This document shows positions 45,847-57,083 of a stretch of 64,000 bases of DNA, piece after piece. Each line of letters opens with the position of its first letter. Position 1 is the first letter of the stretch. The translations under genes were made by a program, and so were the position numbers. Below the pieces are notes generated by a model. That model was not told the DNA's origin. It ran no database searches and saw only the letters and a program-made list of their open reading frames with translations. The DNA comes from Williamsia phyllosphaerae (lineage in GTDB: Bacteria; Actinomycetota; Actinomycetes; Mycobacteriales; Mycobacteriaceae): NCBI RefSeq assembly GCF_014635305.1, contig NZ_BMCS01000001.1:2542001-2606000 (forward strand). Reading direction: 5' to 3'.

Positions 45847-47694
45847 TCAGTCGACCCGGCGGACGGCGCCCTTGTCGGCGGAGGTGGCGAGCTTGGCGTA
45901 GGCGCGCAGCGCGGTGGTGACCTTGCGCTCGCGCTCGGCCCGCGGCTGCCACGGCCGCTCGGAGGCCTCCATCTTGGCGCGACGTTCGAGCAGCACCTCG
46001 TCGTCGACGAGGACCTTCAGCTGCCGTGTCTTCACGTCGATGAGGATGGGGTCGCCGTCCTCGACGAGACCGATGACCCCGCCCGCGGCGGCCTCCGGGG
46101 AGACGTGCCCGACCGACAGCCCCGACGAGCCGCCGGAGAAGCGCCCGTCGGTCACCAGCGCGCATTTCTTGCCCATGCCGGTGCCCTTCATGAACGCGGT
46201 CGGGTGCAGCATCTCCTGCATCCCCGGCCCGCCTGCGGGTCCCTCGTAGCGGACCACCAGGACCTCACCGGCCTGGATGGTCTTGCTGAGGATCACCTGC
46301 ACGGCCTCGTCCTGGCTCTCGACGACGCGCGCGGGACCCTCGAAATGCCACAGTTCCTCGTCGATACCCGCCGTCTTGAGGACCGCGCCGTCTTCGGCGA
46401 TGTTGCCGCGGAGCACGCAGAGCCCGCCCTCGGCCGTGTAGGCGTGCGCGAGATCCCGGATGCAGCCCTCGGCGGCATCGGTGTCGAGCGATTTCCAGCG
46501 GTTCGCGGTGGAGAACGGGGTGGTGGTGCGGACCCCGCCGGGGGCGGCGTGGAACAGCTCGAACGCCTCGTCGAGGGCGCGGCCACTTCGGATGTCCCAG
46601 TCGTCGAGGAACTGGGCCATGGTCGGTGAGTGCACCGTGCTGGTGGTGTCGTCGAGCAGGTTCGCGCGACGCAGTTCACCGAGGATGGCCGGGATTCCGC
46701 CTGCCCGGTGCACGTCCTCCATGTGGTAATCCGAGTTCGGGGCGACCTTCGACAGGCACGCGACCGATCGGCTGATCTCGTCGATGACGTCGAGGTCGAA
46801 GTCGGCGACCTCACCTTCCTGCGCCGCGGCGAGGACGTGCAGGACCGTGTTGGTCGAGCCGCCCATGGCGACGTCGAGCGCCATCGCGTTGCGGAACGCC
46901 GCCGAGGTGGCGATGCTGCGCGGCAGGACCGACTCGTCGTCGTCACGGTAGAACCGGGTGGCGGCGTCGACGATGACCGTGCCGGCCCGACTGAACAGCG
47001 CGCGACGGGCCTCGTGGGTGGCGAGGGTGGAGCCGTTGCCGGGCAGGGCGAGTCCGAGTGCCTCGGTGAGGCAGTTCATCGAGTTGGCGGTGAACATGCC
47101 CGAGCACGAACCGCAGGTCGGGCAGGCGGCTTCCTCGACGGCCTTGAGGGCCTCGTCGTCGACCGCGTCGTTGGCCGACGCCGAGATCGTGGTGATGAGA
47201 TCGGACGACGGGTGCACCACGTCGCCGACGACGACGGACTTGCCCGCCTCCATCGGTCCGCCCGAGACGAAGACCGTGGGGACGTTCAGGCGCATCGCGG
47301 CGTTGAGCATCCCGGGAGTGATCTTGTCGCAGTTGGAGATACACACCAGCGCGTCGGCGGTGTGGGCGTTGACCATGTACTCCACCGAGTCCGAGATGAT
47401 CTCGCGGCTGGGCAGTGAGTACAGCATCCCGTCGTGTCCCATCGCGATGCCGTCGTCGACGGCGATGGTGTGGAACTCACGCGGGACGCCGCCCGCGGCG
47501 CGGACCGCCTCGGCCACGATCTCGCCGACGTTCTTGAGGTGCACGTGACCCGGCACGAACTGAGTGTACGAGTTGGCAATGGCCACAATGGGTTTGCCGA
47601 AGTCCTCGTCGGTCATCCCGGTGGCGCGCCACAGGGATCGTGCTCCGGATGCGTTGCGTCCGTGAGTGGTGGTCCGAGACCTCAACGGCGGCAT
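45847..47694 (-). CDS. ilvD: dihydroxy-acid dehydratase
   Basis: 615 residues. Iron-sulfur ligands lie in [12 protein letters not shown] and [19 protein letters not shown], with the N-terminal [12 protein letters not shown] and C-terminal [17 protein letters not shown], all standard for IlvD. It dehydrates dihydroxy-acids to the 2-keto acids of valine, isoleucine and pantothenate synthesis. It is on the opposite strand 0.8 kb from ilvBNC, whereas in M. tuberculosis ilvD is at a different locus; this gathers the pathway here. No attenuator is visible upstream of it. Confidence 0.96.
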   Translation of the reverse strand: MPPLRSRTTTHGRNASGARSLWRATGMTDEDFGKPIVAIANSYTQFVPGHVHLKNVGEIVAEAVRAAGGVPREFHTIAVDDGIAMGHDGMLYSLPSREIISDSVEYMVNAHTADALVCISNCDKITPGMLNAAMRLNVPTVFVSGGPMEAGKSVVVGDVVHPSSDLITTISASANDAVDDEALKAVEEAACPTCGSCSGMFTANSMNCLTEALGLALPGNGSTLATHEARRALFSRAGTVIVDAATRFYRDDDESVLPRSIATSAAFRNAMALDVAMGGSTNTVLHVLAAAQEGEVADFDLDVIDEISRSVACLSKVAPNSDYHMEDVHRAGGIPAILGELRRANLLDDTTSTVHSPTMAQFLDDWDIRSGRALDEAFELFHAAPGGVRTTTPFSTANRWKSLDTDAAEGCIRDLAHAYTAEGGLCVLRGNIAEDGAVLKTAGIDEELWHFEGPARVVESQDEAVQVILSKTIQAGEVLVVRYEGPAGGPGMQEMLHPTAFMKGTGMGKKCALVTDGRFSGGSSGLSVGHVSPEAAAGGVIGLVEDGDPILIDVKTRQLKVLVDDEVLLERRAKMEASERPWQPRAERERKVTTALRAYAKLATSADKGAVRRVD

Positions 47695-47790
47695 GGTGTA
47701 CCTCGATCGACTGGTGGGTCGCGCAGCGGGCGGGCAGCGTCCCGACTACGCATCTGCGCCGGCCAGCGTACTCCCGCTCGACGAGGCCGA

Positions 47791-48213
47791 TCAGTCGGTG
47801 CTGCGCGCGGCGTACGGGTCGGGGATCCGTCCCGCGCTCGCGGCGGAGAGCAGGGGTAGGTCGCGAAACGCGATTGCCGGCAGGCGTACCCGCGACGAGT
47901 CGGTGGTGACCGCGCGGACCGCGCCCCAGCGGGGGAAGGACAGACCGCTGAGCTGATCCCAGGGGATCTCCCTGGTGCGCACGGTGCCCACCGCACGCAG
48001 GCCGTTGACGGTGACCACGGTGCGGATGCGGTACATCCAGTAACCGCCGAGCACGGGCAACACCAGCGTCCAGCCGAGGTAGGTCAGTGAGGCACCGGCG
48101 AGGATCACCGCGGTCACCATCATCATGAAGACGCCAAAGTACGCCATCGGCTGGATGCGGAACTGGATGGGCAACTCGACGGGGGCGGGCGTCGGCTGGT
48201 CGCTCTCGGGCAT
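47791..48213 (-). CDS. PH-domain membrane protein (Cfp6/Rv3004-like)
   Basis: 140 residues. Two adjacent hydrophobic segments (YFGVFMMMVTAVILAGASLTYLGW and LVLPVLGGYW region, residues 25-62) are followed by a bacterial PH-like domain (RTVVTVNGLRAVGTVRTREIPWDQL). The position next to ilvB and divergent to it matches Rv3004. The role is unknown; bacterial PH domains of this kind are membrane-associated and scaffold-like. Confidence 0.85.
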   Translation of the reverse strand: MPESDQPTPAPVELPIQFRIQPMAYFGVFMMMVTAVILAGASLTYLGWTLVLPVLGGYWMYRIRTVVTVNGLRAVGTVRTREIPWDQLSGLSFPRWGAVRAVTTDSSRVRLPAIAFRDLPLLSAASAGRIPDPYAARSTD

Positions 48214-48242
48214 CTCGTCATTGTGGCATCCGGACAGCGAAG

Positions 48243-48257
48243 TCCCACATCGTGGGA
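48243..48257. promoter_or_regulatory. palindrome TCCCAC-ATC-GTGGGA upstream of the ilv leader
   Basis: Perfect 6-bp arms with a 3-nt centre lie between cfp6-like and ilvB, 28 bp before the leader peptide ATG. It could be an operator for ilvBNC or for the divergent gene; I do not recognise the motif. Confidence 0.45.
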
Positions 48258-48284
48258 TGCTCTTCGGAGGTGAGTTGACTGGAC

Positions 48285-48359
48285 ATGCTGCTCAGACCTA
48301 CCTTTGCAGATGTGAAGCACAGTGAAATTCTCGTACTCGGCCGGCGCGTCAACGCCTGA
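48285..48359 (+). CDS. ilv leader peptide (candidate)
   Basis: A 24-codon frame from ATG 48285 to TGA 48357-48359, with GGAGG at 48266-48270. Its second half contains the run Ile-Leu-Val-Leu (codons at 48327-48338) and a later Val, the three amino acids made by the operon. An internal GTG at 48312 would give a 15-residue version with the same end, similar in size to the ilv leader peptide of Corynebacterium glutamicum. Stalling at these codons would control the hairpins downstream. Confidence 0.7.
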   Translation: MLLRPTFADVKHSEILVLGRRVNA

Positions 48360-48401
48360 CCGGGTTTTTGCCACGAGAACCTCACCAAGCATCGACGCGC
48401 C
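48343..48401 (+). promoter_or_regulatory. ilv attenuator: antiterminator pairing
   Basis: GGCGCGTC (48343-48350), inside the last leader codons, is an exact complement of GACGCGCC (48394-48401). The second arm ends one base before the terminator stem begins. A ribosome stalled at the Ile-Leu-Val-Leu codons, or one that finishes the leader, would favour different structures. Confidence 0.55.
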
Positions 48402-48402
48402 A

Positions 48403-48437
48403 CCCTCGTACAGCTGAGAAGCTGACGGGGGTTTTTT
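48403..48437 (+). terminator. ilv attenuator terminator
   Basis: Stem CCCTCG-ta-CAGC / GCTG-a-CGGGGG (48403-48431, loop TGAGAA) is followed directly by six T residues (48432-48437). It is the only canonical intrinsic terminator with a long T-run in this window and lies 39 nt before the ilvB start, so it can stop transcription ahead of the structural genes. Confidence 0.8.
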
Positions 48438-48475
48438 GTTGTCCTTCTAACCAATGACCAGCAGAGGAAACTGCA

Positions 48476-50404
48476 GTGAGCGCACCAGCAGCACGCTCCC
48501 AGGACGGCTCCACGCCGTCGGGTCGCGTGGCTCCGACACCTTTATCGGCCCGCCCCCGCACCGTCGGTGCGGCAACGGTGGCCCCTGAGCGCGTGAGTGG
48601 CGCCCAGGCCGTCGTCCGATCGCTCGAGGAACTCGGTGTGGAGGTCGTCTTCGGTCTCCCGGGCGGGTGCATCCTGCCCGTGTACGACCCGCTGCTCGAC
48701 TCCAAGAAGGTCCGACACATCCTCGTCCGTCACGAGCAGGGTGCCGGTCACGCCGCCACCGGATACGCCCAGATCACCGGCCGTGCCGGCGTCTGCATGG
48801 CGACGTCCGGTCCGGGTGCGACCAACCTCATCACCCCGCTCGCCGACGCGCAGATGGACTCGGTCCCGGTCGTCGCGATCACCGGTCAGGTCGGTCGCGC
48901 GCTCATCGGTACCGACGCCTTCCAGGAGGCCGACATCACCGGCATCACCATGCCGGTGACCAAGCACAACTTCCTGGTCACCAACGGTGCCGACATCGCG
49001 CAGACGATGGCCGAGGCGTTCTACCTCGCCGAGAGCGGTCGTCCCGGAGCGGTCCTGGTCGACATCCCCAAGGACGTCCTGCAGGCGCAGACCACCTTCT
49101 CGTGGCCGCCGCAGATCGACCTGCCCGGATACCGCCCGGTCACCAAGCCGCACGGCAAGCAGGTCCGCGAGGCCGCCCGCCTGATCAACGCCGCGCACAA
49201 TCCGGTGCTCTACGTCGGTGGCGGCGTCATCAAGGCCGAGGCCTCGGCGGAGCTGCTGGAGCTGGCCGAGCTGACCGGGATCCCGGTCGTCACGACCCTG
49301 ATGGCTCGCGGCGCGTTCCCCGACAGCCACAACCTGCACCTCGGCATGCCGGGTATGCACGGCACGGTCGCGGCGGTCGCGGCGTTGCAGCGCAGCGATC
49401 TGCTCATCACCCTCGGCGCGCGTTTCGACGACCGGGTGACCGGTCAGCTCGACTCGTTCGCCCCGGACGCCAAGGTCATCCACGCCGACATCGATCCGGC
49501 CGAGATCGGCAAGAACCGGTTCGCCGACGTGCCGATCGTCGGTGACTGCCGCGCGGTCATCGTCGAGCTGATCGAGGCCCTGCGCGACGAGCGTGCGACC
49601 AGCGACGGCTCGGTCGACATCTCGCAGTGGTGGACCTACCTCGACGGCATCCGTCGTACGTACCCGCTCAGCTATGACCGTCCCTCCGACGGCGCGATGT
49701 CGCCGGAGTTCGTCATCTCCTCGGTCGGCAAGGCCGCCGGACCCGACGCGGTCTACTGCGCAGGCGTCGGCCAGCACCAGATGTGGGCCGCGCAGTTCAT
49801 CTCCTACGAGAAGCCGCGTACGTGGTTGAACTCCGGTGGGCTCGGCACGATGGGGTACGCGGTTCCCGCGGCGATGGGCGCCAAGATCGCCGCCCCGGAC
49901 ACCGAGGTGTGGGCCATCGACGGCGACGGTTGCTTCCAGATGACCAACCAGGAGTTGGCCACCTGTGCGATCGAGGGCATCCCGATCAAGGTCGCCCTGA
50001 TCAACAACGGCAACCTGGGCATGGTCCGTCAGTGGCAGACGCTCTTCTACGACAAGCGTTACTCCAGTACCGATCTCGCGACCCACTCGCACCGCATCCC
50101 GGACTTCGTCAAGCTCGCCGAGGCCCTCGGCTGTGCCGCGTTCCGTTGTGAGCGTGAGGAGGACGTCGACGACATCATCGCGCAGGCCCGTGCGATCAAC
50201 GATCGTCCGGTCGTGGTCGACTTCATCGTCGGTGCCGACGCGCAGGTGTGGCCGATGGTCGCCGCGGGTACCGGCAACGACGAGATCATGGCGGCCAAGG
50301 GGATTCGTCCGCTGTTCGACGACGACGAGTCGGCCGCCGAGCCGATCGACATCCACGCCGTCATGGACCCGGCCACGCCGACCACCGGAGGTACAGCGGA
50401 ATGA
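48476..50404 (+). CDS. ilvB: acetolactate synthase large subunit
   Basis: 642 residues from GTG 48476 with the RBS GAGGAAA upstream. It has the ThDP-activating Glu in [15 protein letters not shown], the FAD-binding middle domain, and the C-terminal ThDP/Mg motif [14 protein letters not shown]...[13 protein letters not shown]. It condenses pyruvate with pyruvate or 2-oxobutyrate, the first common step to valine, leucine and isoleucine. About 35 extra N-terminal residues precede the conserved start, as in other actinobacterial IlvB. ilvN overlaps its stop by ATGA. Control by the leader attenuator is likely. Confidence 0.96.
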   Translation: MSAPAARSQDGSTPSGRVAPTPLSARPRTVGAATVAPERVSGAQAVVRSLEELGVEVVFGLPGGCILPVYDPLLDSKKVRHILVRHEQGAGHAATGYAQITGRAGVCMATSGPGATNLITPLADAQMDSVPVVAITGQVGRALIGTDAFQEADITGITMPVTKHNFLVTNGADIAQTMAEAFYLAESGRPGAVLVDIPKDVLQAQTTFSWPPQIDLPGYRPVTKPHGKQVREAARLINAAHNPVLYVGGGVIKAEASAELLELAELTGIPVVTTLMARGAFPDSHNLHLGMPGMHGTVAAVAALQRSDLLITLGARFDDRVTGQLDSFAPDAKVIHADIDPAEIGKNRFADVPIVGDCRAVIVELIEALRDERATSDGSVDISQWWTYLDGIRRTYPLSYDRPSDGAMSPEFVISSVGKAAGPDAVYCAGVGQHQMWAAQFISYEKPRTWLNSGGLGTMGYAVPAAMGAKIAAPDTEVWAIDGDGCFQMTNQELATCAIEGIPIKVALINNGNLGMVRQWQTLFYDKRYSSTDLATHSHRIPDFVKLAEALGCAAFRCEREEDVDDIIAQARAINDRPVVVDFIVGADAQVWPMVAAGTGNDEIMAAKGIRPLFDDDESAAEPIDIHAVMDPATPTTGGTAE

Positions 50405-50904
50405 GGACCACGCACACCCTGTCGGTCCTCGTCGAGGACCGCCCCGGCGTCCTCGCGCGCGTCTCGTCGTTGTTCTCGCGTCGCGGGTTCAACATCGAGT
50501 CGCTCGCGGTCGGCCCCACCGAACTCAAGGGCGTCTCGCGCATGACCATCCTGGTCTCGGTGCAGGACTTCCCCCTCGAGCAGGTCACCAAGCAGCTCAA
50601 CAAACTGATCAACGTCATCAAGATCGTCGAGCAGGATCCCGACGCCTCGGTGTCGCGCGAGCTGATGATGATCAAGGTGCGCGCCGATGCCTCGACACGC
50701 GCCGACGTCATCGGCGTCGTCGATCTGTTCCGTGCCAAGGTGATCGACGTGTCCACCGAATCGGTCACCATCGAGGCGACCGGTACGTCGGACAAGCTCG
50801 AGGCGCTCCTGCGGATGCTCGATCCCTACGGCATCCGCGAGATCGCGCAGTCCGGCGCGGTGGCGCTCGGACGCGGACCGAAATCCATCTCGGCGACCCG
50901 CTGA
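50401..50904 (+). CDS. ilvN: acetolactate synthase small (regulatory) subunit
   Basis: 167 residues from ATG 50401, overlapping the ilvB stop (ATGA). The N-terminal ACT domain [27 protein letters not shown] binds valine for feedback inhibition; the C-terminal domain ([19 protein letters not shown] ...) stabilises and activates IlvB. Length is typical. ilvC follows after 59 nt. Confidence 0.96.
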   Translation: MRTTHTLSVLVEDRPGVLARVSSLFSRRGFNIESLAVGPTELKGVSRMTILVSVQDFPLEQVTKQLNKLINVIKIVEQDPDASVSRELMMIKVRADASTRADVIGVVDLFRAKVIDVSTESVTIEATGTSDKLEALLRMLDPYGIREIAQSGAVALGRGPKSISATR

Positions 50905-50963
50905 GACAACGAAACCCAGTACAAGTGAGATCAATGAAGATCGAAACCGAAGGAGAGTCATAA

Positions 50964-51977
<1,014 letters not shown>

Positions 51978-51993
51978 TCCACCGCACGACATA

Positions 51994-52028
51994 CGAAGGC
52001 CCCCACCGGCATCCGGTGGGGGCCTTCG
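51994..52028. terminator. bidirectional hairpin between ilvC and the protease gene
   Basis: CGAAGGCCCCCACCGG (51994-52009) and its exact reverse complement (52013-52028) form a 16-bp stem with a CAT loop, followed by CTTTG. It separates ilvC from the convergent serine-protease gene, which ends 20 nt further on. Confidence 0.85.
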
Positions 52029-52047
52029 CTTTGCCTGTGGTCTGACG

Positions 52048-52707
52048 TCAGATGACGCGGAAACCCTTCACGCCCGCGTTCGACATCGCGCGCAGGATCG
52101 GTGCGATGTTCGAGCCGGTCTCCGGCCCGATGCACGCGGTGAAGTAGTACGCGTTGACCATGCCGATGAGGCGGTCCCCGATGACGACGGGGCTGCCCGA
52201 GTCGCCCTCGGCGACACAGACGGCCGAGAAGTGCGACTGGTTGTCGGAGAAGAACGTGATGCCGCAGGTCTGGCCGGTCGTGCGACCGGTCTTGCACAGC
52301 ACCGACGGGAACTGCGGGGCAGCGGTCTGGATGGACCGGATGGTGACACCACGCACCGTGCGCAGCGGGACGACACGGTTGGGGTCGAACTGGATCACGT
52401 CGAAGTCGAGGGCATCGTTGGAGACGATGATCCGCCCGGCGGCGCCCTTGTTGCTGAACGTCTCGGACAGAACGGTCTGACCGACCGAACCGCAGTGACC
52501 GGCGGTGAGGCCGACGAGGCGTCCCGCGGAATCGCGACCGATCGTGGTCAGCGTGCACGCCGAGGCGGAGTTACCGCCCTTCAGGACGACGATCCCCGAA
52601 CCACCGCCGAGGAAGATGTCGGGCTTGGCCGATGCAGTGCCCGCACCCCAGACCAACATCGCCATCGCCGCGCACGCGGCGAACAGGGCCACCAGCTTCT
52701 TCACCAT
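52048..52707 (-). CDS. secreted chymotrypsin-like serine protease
   Basis: 219 residues from ATG 52705-52707. Residues 1-31 are a Sec signal peptide ending GAGTASA. The mature part has the S1 triad: His in LTAGHCG, Asp in DALDFDVIQF and Ser in EGDSGSPVV, with cysteines placed for disulfides. It resembles small S1/alpha-lytic-type proteases of mycobacteria (Rv1815-like), but there is no pro-region. It lies between the ilv operon and serA and is convergent to ilvC. Confidence 0.88.
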   Translation of the reverse strand: MVKKLVALFAACAAMAMLVWGAGTASAKPDIFLGGGSGIVVLKGGNSASACTLTTIGRDSAGRLVGLTAGHCGSVGQTVLSETFSNKGAAGRIIVSNDALDFDVIQFDPNRVVPLRTVRGVTIRSIQTAAPQFPSVLCKTGRTTGQTCGITFFSDNQSHFSAVCVAEGDSGSPVVIGDRLIGMVNAYYFTACIGPETGSNIAPILRAMSNAGVKGFRVI

Positions 52708-52908
52708 CGGTGCTCCACTTCTTCTCACTTCACATGACCCCACGAAAAAACCGGCCGAGATCTCGAGCCAGACGCAATGTATCCGTAACCGGCGTCACAC
52801 CGCCACTCCGAGCCACCGTGCACCGCCCGTGGTCGGGCGAATTGTGATTCCCGGTGCCCTCTAAGCTGAGCGCTGAGTCGTTCCCGACAAGCAACAGGAG
52901 ATATCCGC

Positions 52909-54504
52909 GTGAGCACAGCTGGCCGACCGATCGTCGTGATCGCCGACAAACTGGCACCGTCGACCGTCGAGGCACTCGGCGACGACGTCGAGGTGCGTTG
53001 GGTCGACGGTCCCGACCGCCCGAAGCTCCTCGAGGCGGTCGTGGACGCGGATGCGATCCTCGTCCGTTCGGCCACCACCATCGACGCCGAGGTCCTCGCC
53101 GCGGCCCCCGGGGTGAAGATCATCGCGCGAGCCGGTGTCGGCCTCGACAACGTGGATGTACCTGCGGCAACGGCCCGCGGCGTCATGGTCGTCAACGCGC
53201 CGACGTCGAACATCCACACCGCCGCCGAGCACGCGATCTCGCTGATGTTCGCCGTCGCCCGACAGATACCCGCCGCCGACGCGACGCTGCGCGAGCACAC
53301 CTGGAAGCGCTCCAAGTTCAACGGTGTGGAGATCTTCGGCAAGACGATCGGTGTTGTGGGTCTGGGCCGGATCGGGCAGCTCGTCGCGGCCCGTCTGGCG
53401 GCTTTCGAGACCGAGATAATCGCCTACGACCCCTACGTCTCGCCCGCACGCGCGGCACAGTTGGGTATCGAATTGGTATCGCTGGACGAACTGCTGTCCC
53501 GAGCGGACCTGTTCACCGTCCACCTGCCGAAGACGCCGGAGACCCTGGGCATGATCGGCACCGCCGAACTGGCCCGCACCAAGCCCGGCGTCATCGTCGT
53601 CAACGCCGCCCGCGGCGGCCTGATCGACGAGGCCGCACTGGCCGAGGCGATCAAGTCGGGCCACGTGCGCGGCGCCGGACTCGACGTCTTCGCGACCGAG
53701 CCGTGCACCGACAGCCCGCTGTTCGAACTCCCCGAGGTCGTCGTCACCCCGCACCTGGGTGCCTCCACCTCCGAGGCGCAGGACCGCGCGGGCACCGACG
53801 TCGCCAAGAGCGTCCGTCTGGCGCTGGCCGGCCACTTCGTCCCGGATGCGGTCAACATCACCGGCGGAGCCGTCGACGAGGTCGTCGCGCCGTGGCTCGA
53901 GCTGTCCCGCAAGCTCGGTGTGCTCGTGGGCGCGATCTCCGGCCAGGTGCCCACCGCCATCACCGTCGACGTGCGCGGCGAACTCGCCGCCAGCTCGGTC
54001 GACGTCCTCGGCCTGTCCGCGCTGCGCGGATTGTTCTCCGCGGTGCTCGAGGACCCGATCACCTTCGTCAACGCGCCCGGCGTCGCCGCCGATCGCGGTG
54101 TGACCAGTGAGGTCACCACCGCCACCGAGAGCCCCAACCACCGCAGCCTGGTCGACCTCAAGGCCGTGTTCGGTGACGGATCCACGGTCAACGTCGCGGG
54201 AACGCTCAGCGGACCCAGCGAGGTCGAGAAGATCGTGAACATCAACGGCCGCAACTTCGACCTGCGCGCCGAGGGGCGCAACCTGGTCGTCAGCTACGGC
54301 GACCAGCCCGGCTCGCTGGGCAAGATCGGCACGCTGCTGGGCAACGCGGGCATCGACATCGCGGCGGCGGGCCTGTCCCAGGACGCCGACGGCAAGGGCG
54401 CGACGGTGATGCTCCGCGTCGACGGGGAGATCCCGGCCGACGTGGTCACCGCCATCGGGGAATCGGTCTCGGCGACGCTGATCCAGCAGGTGGATCTGTC
54501 GTGA
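52909..54504 (+). CDS. serA: D-3-phosphoglycerate dehydrogenase
   Basis: 531 residues from GTG 52909 with RBS AGGAG. The NAD-binding core has [16 protein letters not shown] and the catalytic Arg, Glu and His in ARGGLIDE and [11 protein letters not shown]. The C-terminal 200 residues comprise the allosteric substrate-binding domain and a final ACT domain, as in the serine-inhibited mycobacterial enzyme (type I SerA). It opens serine synthesis from 3-phosphoglycerate. leuB starts inside its stop codon (GTGA). Confidence 0.96.
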   Translation: MSTAGRPIVVIADKLAPSTVEALGDDVEVRWVDGPDRPKLLEAVVDADAILVRSATTIDAEVLAAAPGVKIIARAGVGLDNVDVPAATARGVMVVNAPTSNIHTAAEHAISLMFAVARQIPAADATLREHTWKRSKFNGVEIFGKTIGVVGLGRIGQLVAARLAAFETEIIAYDPYVSPARAAQLGIELVSLDELLSRADLFTVHLPKTPETLGMIGTAELARTKPGVIVVNAARGGLIDEAALAEAIKSGHVRGAGLDVFATEPCTDSPLFELPEVVVTPHLGASTSEAQDRAGTDVAKSVRLALAGHFVPDAVNITGGAVDEVVAPWLELSRKLGVLVGAISGQVPTAITVDVRGELAASSVDVLGLSALRGLFSAVLEDPITFVNAPGVAADRGVTSEVTTATESPNHRSLVDLKAVFGDGSTVNVAGTLSGPSEVEKIVNINGRNFDLRAEGRNLVVSYGDQPGSLGKIGTLLGNAGIDIAAAGLSQDADGKGATVMLRVDGEIPADVVTAIGESVSATLIQQVDLS

Positions 54505-55511
54505 AGCTCGCCGTCATCGCGGGCGACGGGATCGGACCGGAGGTCGTCTCCGAGGCGCTCGACATCCTCGACGCGGTGCACCCGGGCGTCACGCGCACCG
54601 ACTACGACCTCGGCGCGCGTCGGTACCACCGCACCGGTGAACTGCTGACCGACGCCGACCTCGACTCGATCCGTGCGCACGACGCGATCCTGTTGGGCGC
54701 CATCGGCGATCCCTCGGTCCCGCCGGGAATCCTCGAGCGCGGCCTCCTGCTGACCATGCGTTTCGCCCTCGACCACCACGTCAACCTGCGGCCCAGCCAC
54801 CGTTTCGACGGTGTCACCTCGCCGCTGGCCGGCAACCCCGACATCGACTTCGTCGTCGTGCGCGAGGGAACCGAGGGCCCCTACACGGGCAACGGCGGTT
54901 CCATCCGGGTCGGCACACCGCACGAAGTGGCCACCGAGGTCAGCGTCAACACCCGCTTCGGTGTCGAGCGCGTGGTCCGCTACGCCTTCGACCTGGCGCG
55001 CACCCGCGGCAACAAGCTGACCCTCGTGCACAAGACCAACGTCCTGTCGTTCGCCGGGTCGATGTGGCAGCGCACCGTCGATGAGGTCGGTGCCGAATAC
55101 CCCGATGTCGCAACCGATTACTGCCACGTGGACGCGGCCACCATCTACATGGTCACCGATCCGGGACGCTTCGACGTCATCGTCACCGACAATCTCTTCG
55201 GAGACATCATCACCGACATCGCCGCCGCCATCAGTGGTGGTATCGGGCTCGCCGCGTCGGGCAACATCGACGCGACCGGGACCAACCCGTCGATGTTCGA
55301 GCCGGTCCACGGCAGCGCGCCCGACATCGCCGGGCAGGGCAAGGCCGATCCGACCGCCGCGATCCTGTCGGTGGCACTGCTGCTGCGTCACCTCGGCGAG
55401 GAGGCCTCGGCCGTTCGGGTCGAGCAGGCCGTCGCAGCCGATCTCGCCGACCGCGGCGACTCGGCGTCGACCACCTCAGAGACGGCCGCTCGTATCCGCG
55501 GGCGTCTGTAG
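54501..55511 (+). CDS. leuB: 3-isopropylmalate dehydrogenase
   Basis: 336 residues from GTG 54501, overlapping serA by 4 nt. [47 protein letters not shown] and the metal-binding [20 protein letters not shown] confirm a short-type IPMDH. It oxidatively decarboxylates 3-isopropylmalate in leucine synthesis. The end overlaps the convergent GGDEF gene by 36 nt. Other leu genes are not in this window. Confidence 0.96.
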   Translation: MKLAVIAGDGIGPEVVSEALDILDAVHPGVTRTDYDLGARRYHRTGELLTDADLDSIRAHDAILLGAIGDPSVPPGILERGLLLTMRFALDHHVNLRPSHRFDGVTSPLAGNPDIDFVVVREGTEGPYTGNGGSIRVGTPHEVATEVSVNTRFGVERVVRYAFDLARTRGNKLTLVHKTNVLSFAGSMWQRTVDEVGAEYPDVATDYCHVDAATIYMVTDPGRFDVIVTDNLFGDIITDIAAAISGGIGLAASGNIDATGTNPSMFEPVHGSAPDIAGQGKADPTAAILSVALLLRHLGEEASAVRVEQAVAADLADRGDSASTTSETAARIRGRL

Positions 55512-56873
55512 TCCGTCCGTCCCGATGGGCCGCGGTTCACCGACCACCTCGGTGAACCGCTGAGTCCTGTTGCCGCCCGCGGCCTTTGCCGCGTACATGG
55601 CGACGTCGGAGTCGCGCAGCAGGTCGTTGATCGTCCGTGTGTCACCGACTGCGACGGCGACCGCGCCGATGCTCGCGCTCACGGTGACGGTCCATCCCGG
55701 TCGGGCTATCGGCATGGTCAGAACCCGATGGATGCGGTCGGTCGCCTCATCGACGCGCACCGAGTCGCCCGCGAGGACCACGACGAACTCGTCGCCGCCC
55801 ACACGGCCGACGAGGCTGTCGGCATCGACGGTGCGCCGCAGGCGTTCGGCGACCTCACGCAGCACCTCGTCACCGACGCTGTGACCGAGCGAGTCGTTGA
55901 CCGACTTCAGGTTGTCGAGATCGAGGAACAGCACGGCCATCTCGGTACGCCGGTGCGGATCCTCCAGTCTGGAGCGCACGTCGGTGACCACGTGCAGACG
56001 GTTCGGCAGGCCGGTCAACGAATCGTGCGTGGCCTGGTACTCGAGTCGCGCGGTCGCGTTGCGGGCGTCGCTGATGTCGTTGAACGACACCACCATCGGC
56101 GAGCCGGCGCCGGAGTCGAGCAACGAGCAGGTGCCGGAGTTCCAGAGGACCGGCCGGTCCGGCCACCGGAGGCCCACGACGAAACTCACCGGCGCCCCGG
56201 TCGACTGTGTTCGTACGTGGGGGTGCTGATCCGGCGGGAGGATGGCGCCGTCGCAGTCGATGACCTCCGCGCCCGTCCACAGGGTCGACATCCTCTGGCC
56301 CACCGCGAGTGCCGGGTCCACCCCGAAGATCTCGGCGGCGGCCGGGTTGATCGACTCGATCACGCCGGTCGCATCCATGACGATCACGCCTTCGACGAGA
56401 CTCGAGACGACGTTGGTGTAGAGCAGTTCCGCGCGCGCGGCCGCTGCCTCCGCCGCCCGCTGGGCCGAGAGGTCTCGCAGGACCACCTGGTAGGCGGGCC
56501 GCCCCTCCCAGCGGGTCAACACCGAAACCGCCTCGACCTCGACATGACGCCCGCCGATCCGGCGCAGGACCATCTCGGTCGGCTCGGACACCGCGCCGAT
56601 GTGGTCGAGATCGCGAATGCGCGCCACCATCGGCGGGATCGACTGCTGACCGACGAACTCGGCCAGGGAGTGACCGACCACCTGAGCCACGTCGCTCGCG
56701 CCGATCAGGCGGAGGCCGGCCGGGTTGACGAAGACGATCTCGCGGCCCTCGTGTACGACGATCGTGTCGGGGCTGTGCTCGATCAGGATGCGGTACTCAC
56801 GGCCCACCGCGGCCATGTCGGCGTCGAGGTGGACGTGGTCGGCGCAGACCTGTCGTTCGTTCGTCGGTGACAC
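55476..56873 (-). CDS. PAS-PAS-GGDEF diguanylate cyclase
   Basis: 465 residues from GTG 56871-56873, which follows AGGAGG; a GTG five codons earlier is possible. Two PAS domains (about residues 25-145 and 155-275, with [15 protein letters not shown] and [19 protein letters not shown]) precede a GGDEF domain starting at [10 protein letters not shown]. The active-site RVGGDEF is intact (near residue 358), so c-di-GMP synthesis is predicted. No RxxD inhibitory site is seen five residues before it, so product inhibition may be absent. No membrane segment: a soluble sensor. It converges on leuB with 36-nt overlap. Confidence 0.92.
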   Translation of the reverse strand: MSPTNERQVCADHVHLDADMAAVGREYRILIEHSPDTIVVHEGREIVFVNPAGLRLIGASDVAQVVGHSLAEFVGQQSIPPMVARIRDLDHIGAVSEPTEMVLRRIGGRHVEVEAVSVLTRWEGRPAYQVVLRDLSAQRAAEAAAARAELLYTNVVSSLVEGVIVMDATGVIESINPAAAEIFGVDPALAVGQRMSTLWTGAEVIDCDGAILPPDQHPHVRTQSTGAPVSFVVGLRWPDRPVLWNSGTCSLLDSGAGSPMVVSFNDISDARNATARLEYQATHDSLTGLPNRLHVVTDVRSRLEDPHRRTEMAVLFLDLDNLKSVNDSLGHSVGDEVLREVAERLRRTVDADSLVGRVGGDEFVVVLAGDSVRVDEATDRIHRVLTMPIARPGWTVTVSASIGAVAVAVGDTRTINDLLRDSDVAMYAAKAAGGNRTQRFTEVVGEPRPIGTDGLQTPADTSGRL

Positions 56874-57083
56874 CGGACCTCCTCGCACGTCGCACCGGAA
56901 GACACCATTGAATCACCTTTGTTGTGCACCAGTAACAGTGCAGGCCAACGCATTTTTTATGTTGTCTGGTTAATCCGAAATCCAGATAGCGAATTCATTT
57001 TGTGCTCCCGGTGATGATGGCGGTTAATCGACCTGAGGGGATTTCCATCATGGGACGTCTCACAATGGGAAAGGCGATGAATC

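Noticed and set aside
48542-50356. 604-residue open frame antisense to ilvB
   Set aside because: It mirrors ilvB codons in a GC-rich genome, is low-complexity in composition and resembles no protein family; ilvB is certain.
56886-56888. GTG start five codons upstream for the GGDEF protein
   Set aside because: The AGGAGG lies between this GTG and the one at 56871-56873, so the downstream GTG is better placed.
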